Shown here piece by piece: positions 48,349 to 51,344 of a stretch of 51,344 bases of DNA. Every line of letters begins with the position of its first letter. The first letter of the stretch is position 1. A program made the translations under genes and the position numbers. Source of the DNA: Cognatilysobacter segetis (lineage in GTDB: Bacteria > Pseudomonadota > Gammaproteobacteria > Xanthomonadales > Xanthomonadaceae); assembly GCF_004359965.1 (NCBI RefSeq), contig NZ_SMRQ01000027.1, positions 1-51,344 on the forward strand, written 5' to 3'. The notes under the pieces were generated by a model that was given only the letters and a program-made list of their open reading frames with translations, made no database searches and had not been told where the DNA came from.

Positions 48349-50535
48349 ATGACGCAAGGCAACGGACGGCTCGAGCTGTGGGGCGGCGTGGAATGCACGG
48401 TCAACCGCGTCGGCGACCAGTTCATCCGACAGCTCGAGCGCAACGCGCACTGGGAGCGGATCGACGACCTCGACCGCTTCGCCTCGCTGGGCATCCGGGC
48501 GATCCGCTATCCCGTGCTGTGGGAACAGATCGCCCCGTTCGGGCTCGCGTCGGCGGACTGGTCGTGGCCTGACGAGCGGCTCGCGCGACTGCGCGAGCTC
48601 GACGTCACGCCGATCGTCGGGCTGGTGCACCACGGCAGCGGCCCGATCGACACCAGCCTGGTGGATCCGGAGTTTCCGTCGAAGCTCGCTGCCTATGCAC
48701 GTGCGGTCGCGGAGCGCTACCCGTGGGTGGCGTACTGGACGCCGGTCAACGAGCCGCTGACCACCGCGCGCTTCTCCGGCCTGTACGGCCTCTGGTACCC
48801 GCACGGGCGCGACGAGGCGACGTTCCGCGAATGCCTGTTCAACGAGTGCCGCGGTGTGGTGCTCGCGATGCGCGCGATCCGCGAGGTGAACCCGTCGGCA
48901 CGGCTCGTGCAGACCGATGACCTCGGCAAGACCTACAGCACGCCCGTTCTCGAATACCAGGCGTATTTCAACAACGAATTGCGCTGGCTCGCCTGGGACC
49001 TGCTCTGCGGCCGCGTGGACCAATCGCACTACCTGTGGGCCTGGCTCACCGATCGCTGCGGTGCGACGCCCGAGGAGATCCTCTGGTTCCGCGACAACGC
49101 CTGCCCGCCCGACATCGTGGGCGTGAACCATTACATCACCAGCGAGCGCTTCCTCGACGACGACGTCGAGGACTATCCGGACCATCATCGCGGCGGCAAC
49201 GGCCGCCACCGCTATGCCGACGTCGAAGCCGCGCGCGTGCTCGCCCAGCCCACCGGCGGCATCGGCCCGCTGCTGGCCGAATGCTGGGCGCGTTACGCGC
49301 TGCCGATCGCGGTGACCGAGGCGCACATCGATGCGCGTCGCGAGGACCAGCTGCGCTGGCTCGCGGAGATCTGGCGCGGCTGCGAGGACGCGCGGGCGAG
49401 CGGCATCGACGTGCGCGCCGTCACCGTGTGGGGAATGCTCGGGCTTTACGACTGGAACTGCCTGCTCACCGAGGTGCGCGACTACTACGAGTCCGGCGCG
49501 TTCGACGTCCGCAGCGGCACGCCGCGTCCCACGGCCGTTGCGCACCTCATGCGGGATCTCGCCCGCGGCGACGTTCCCGCGCACCCGGTGCTGTCGGGCA
49601 GCGGCTGGTGGAAGCGCGACGATCGGTTCTTCACACCGCCGCGCGCGGTGCCCGGCCTGCAGTTCCCGCCGCGACCCGTCACGGGCGAGGCGCACGCACC
49701 GATCCTCGTCACCGGCGCGACCGGCACGCTGGGCCGCGCGTTCGCCCGCATCTGCGCCGAGCGCGACCTCAACTGCCGCGTGCTCAGCCGCGGCGAGATG
49801 GACATCGCGGATCCGGCGTCCATCGAACGCGCCATCGACCTCCACCAGCCCTGGGCCATCATCAATACGGCAGGCTACGTGCGCGTGGACGATGCCGAGC
49901 GCGATGCCGAGCGCTGCTTCCGCGAGAACACCCTCGGCCCGGCCAACCTCGCCGCGGCATGCGCCCGTCACGCGCTGCCGCTGGTCACGTTCTCCAGCGA
50001 CCTCGTCTTCGACGGCGAGAGCGATTCCCCGTACGTGGAAACCGATGCCCCGCGTCCGCTCAACGTCTACGGCGAGAGCAAGGCGCGCGCCGAGGCGCTG
50101 GTGCTCGACCGGCATCCGGATTCACTCGTCGTGCGCACGAGCTCGTTTTTCGGGCCGTGGGACCAGCACAACTTCGTCAGTATCGCGTTGCGCGCGCTGC
50201 GCAGCGGCGAGCCGTTCTTCGCCGCGCAGGACATGACGGTATCGCCTACGTACGTGCCCGACCTCGTGCACGCATGCCTCGACCTGCTGATCGACCGCGA
50301 ATCAGGCATCTGGCACCTCACCAACGATGGCGAGATCACGTGGGCCGACCTCGCACGACGCGCGGCCGCGCTGTCGCAGGTCGACGCGAGTGCGCTGCAG
50401 GCCTGTGGCAACCAGCACGCCACGCTGCCCGCGCGCCGCCCGCGCTACAGCGCGCTCGGTAGCCGCCGCGCGTTCCCGATGCCGACGCTCGACGACGCGC
50501 TCGCGCGTTACGTGCAGCAGGCGACGCGGCACTGA
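48349..50535 (+). CDS. Fusion of a GH1-type glycosidase and an RmlD-type dTDP-sugar reductase
   Basis: The 728-residue protein has two parts. Residues ~8-400 are a GH1-like TIM barrel with the acid/base motif TPVNEP (Glu135) and the nucleophile motif VTEAHID (Glu324, usually ITENG in GH1), so both catalytic glutamates appear to be kept. Residues ~450-728 are an extended SDR: GATGTLGRAFA (456-466) for NAD(P), TFSSDLVFDG near 547-556, and YGESK (Tyr574, Lys578), as in dTDP-4-dehydrorhamnose reductase. No signal peptide is visible. It starts 19 bases after glf, so it is the third gene of the unit. The combined activity is not known to me. The sugar substrate and whether both halves are active need testing. 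Confidence 0.85.
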   Translation: MTQGNGRLELWGGVECTVNRVGDQFIRQLERNAHWERIDDLDRFASLGIRAIRYPVLWEQIAPFGLASADWSWPDERLARLRELDVTPIVGLVHHGSGPIDTSLVDPEFPSKLAAYARAVAERYPWVAYWTPVNEPLTTARFSGLYGLWYPHGRDEATFRECLFNECRGVVLAMRAIREVNPSARLVQTDDLGKTYSTPVLEYQAYFNNELRWLAWDLLCGRVDQSHYLWAWLTDRCGATPEEILWFRDNACPPDIVGVNHYITSERFLDDDVEDYPDHHRGGNGRHRYADVEAARVLAQPTGGIGPLLAECWARYALPIAVTEAHIDARREDQLRWLAEIWRGCEDARASGIDVRAVTVWGMLGLYDWNCLLTEVRDYYESGAFDVRSGTPRPTAVAHLMRDLARGDVPAHPVLSGSGWWKRDDRFFTPPRAVPGLQFPPRPVTGEAHAPILVTGATGTLGRAFARICAERDLNCRVLSRGEMDIADPASIERAIDLHQPWAIINTAGYVRVDDAERDAERCFRENTLGPANLAAACARHALPLVTFSSDLVFDGESDSPYVETDAPRPLNVYGESKARAEALVLDRHPDSLVVRTSSFFGPWDQHNFVSIALRALRSGEPFFAAQDMTVSPTYVPDLVHACLDLLIDRESGIWHLTNDGEITWADLARRAAALSQVDASALQACGNQHATLPARRPRYSALGSRRAFPMPTLDDALARYVQQATRH

Positions 50536-50551
50536 GGCGGGAGCGACGGCG

Positions 50552-51344
50552 TCAGCCGTCCTCTGCCGTTGCAGCCAGCGTGACGCGGCTGCCGTCGCGC
50601 AACCGGTCGCCGGGATAGAGCACCACCGCCCCACCCTCGCGAAGTCCCGACAGCACCTCGGCGCGCGTCTCGCCCACGCGCCCCACGTGCACGCGGCGCA
50701 GCCGCGCCCGGCCGTCCTCGATGGCGTAGATCGCCCAGCGGTCGCCGTCCCGGAACAGCGCGGCGACGGGCAAGGAAAGCACGTTGGAGCGACGCCACAC
50801 CAGGAAACGCGCATCCACGCGATAGCCGTCGCCCAGCGCGGCCGGTGGCGGATGCAGCAGCCGCACGACCACCGGCACACGCTGCTCCTCGACGCCCAGC
50901 GCGGACACCTTGACGAATGCGCCCGGCTCGACGCGCCACACGCGAGCGGCCAGCACGCCGTCGCCGCCCCAGTTGCGCAGCTCAACCGGCGTGCCCGGCG
51001 CGATCCGCACCGCGTCCGAGGTGAGCGCGTCGACGACGACCTCGAGGTCGCGCAGGTCGCCGAGTTCCAGCAGCGGCTGGCCCGCGGTCACCACGGTCTC
51101 GCTTTCGGCGACACGTCGCACGATGCGCCCATCGACCGGTGCCTCGACCGCGATACGAACCGACGCCGCATCCGCGGCGCCCTGCACGTCGAGTACCGAC
51201 CGCGCCGCACGCGCCTGCGCCCGCGCGGCGGAAACGCGGGCCGCCGCGGCCACGGCGTCCGCGCGGGCGACGTCCGCCTCCGTGCGCAGCGCGTCCACGT
51301 CGCCACGCGGCACCAGTGCGACGCGGCAAGCCGGACCACGCGCG
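50552..51344 (-). CDS. RND/MFP-type periplasmic adaptor, C-terminal part (runs off right edge)
   Basis: The frame is open from the window edge to the stop at 50552. It shows a coiled-coil end (ADVARADAVAAAARVSAARAQARAARS), a lipoyl half (VEAPVDGRIVRRVAESETVVTAGQPLLELGDLRDLEVVVD) and beta-barrel and membrane-proximal domains (VARLRRVHVGRVG-like repeats, then EVLSGLREGGAVVLYPGDRL). This is the pattern of HlyD/AcrA-type membrane-fusion proteins. The start and N-terminal part lie outside the window. It converges with the fusion gene (16 bases between stops). Pump partners are not visible. Confidence 0.85.
   Translation of the reverse strand, partial: ARGPACRVALVPRGDVDALRTEADVARADAVAAAARVSAARAQARAARSVLDVQGAADAASVRIAVEAPVDGRIVRRVAESETVVTAGQPLLELGDLRDLEVVVDALTSDAVRIAPGTPVELRNWGGDGVLAARVWRVEPGAFVKVSALGVEEQRVPVVVRLLHPPPAALGDGYRVDARFLVWRRSNVLSLPVAALFRDGDRWAIYAIEDGRARLRRVHVGRVGETRAEVLSGLREGGAVVLYPGDRLRDGSRVTLAATAEDG

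Overview
The window is high-GC DNA from a gammaproteobacterium, most likely a member of the Lysobacteraceae/Xanthomonadaceae (a Lysobacter-, Luteimonas- or Xanthomonas-like organism). I infer this from gene order (csrA next to tRNA-Ser and tRNA-Arg, then alaS-recX-recA-lexA-cinA facing mutS), from a LexA operator with the TTAGTAG...CTACTAA architecture known from Xanthomonas, and from a short Pgi of 504 residues. No prophage, insertion sequence or CRISPR array is visible. Coding density is very high and no gap between genes exceeds about 300 bases.

Layout. 1-9.8 kb: an amiC fragment, tsaE and nnr (minus), queG and a TfoX-like gene (plus), then a minus-strand metabolic run pcnB-folK-panB-panC-panD-pgi. 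9.9-16.2 kb: tRNA-Glu(CTC), fdxA, a BamC-like lipoprotein and dapA (minus), then gcvR-like, bcp, a frame-disrupted phoH, thiD and an alpha/beta hydrolase (plus). 16.3-23.1 kb: tRNA-Arg, tRNA-Ser, csrA, alaS and the SOS unit cinA/lexA-recA-recX, all minus. 23.2-27.5 kb: mutS and three small or less characterised genes. 27.5-32.5 kb: S4-domain and Mut7-C genes, then the ribosomal operon rpsP-rimM-trmD-rplS and ffh, all minus. 32.5-38.2 kb: a CcsA-like membrane protein, then a MarR-regulated tripartite MFS efflux operon (marR, outer-membrane factor, emrA, emrB). 38.2-40.8 kb: an acylphosphatase-like gene, rnk, radA and a tiny hydrophilic protein.

40.8-50.5 kb is a sugar region built as two divergent units. 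The minus unit runs GH2 glycosidase, galT, galK, aldose epimerase with 1-4 base overlaps and looks like a beta-galactoside/galactose-to-Leloir pathway. The plus unit carries a glycosyltransferase, a UDP-galactopyranose mutase (glf) and a 728-residue fusion of a GH1-type glycosidase domain with an RmlD-type nucleotide-sugar reductase. None of these proteins shows an export signal. This is the part of the window most likely to hold an undescribed pathway. An RND-type periplasmic adaptor runs off the right edge.

Other points of note are the one-base disruption of phoH, a lexA promoter whose operator touches the start codon and predicts a leaderless mRNA, a CsrA-site-like sequence on csrA's own ribosome binding site, a RecX with a 145-residue disordered extension, and a Bcp/PrxQ lacking a cysteine at the usual resolving positions.
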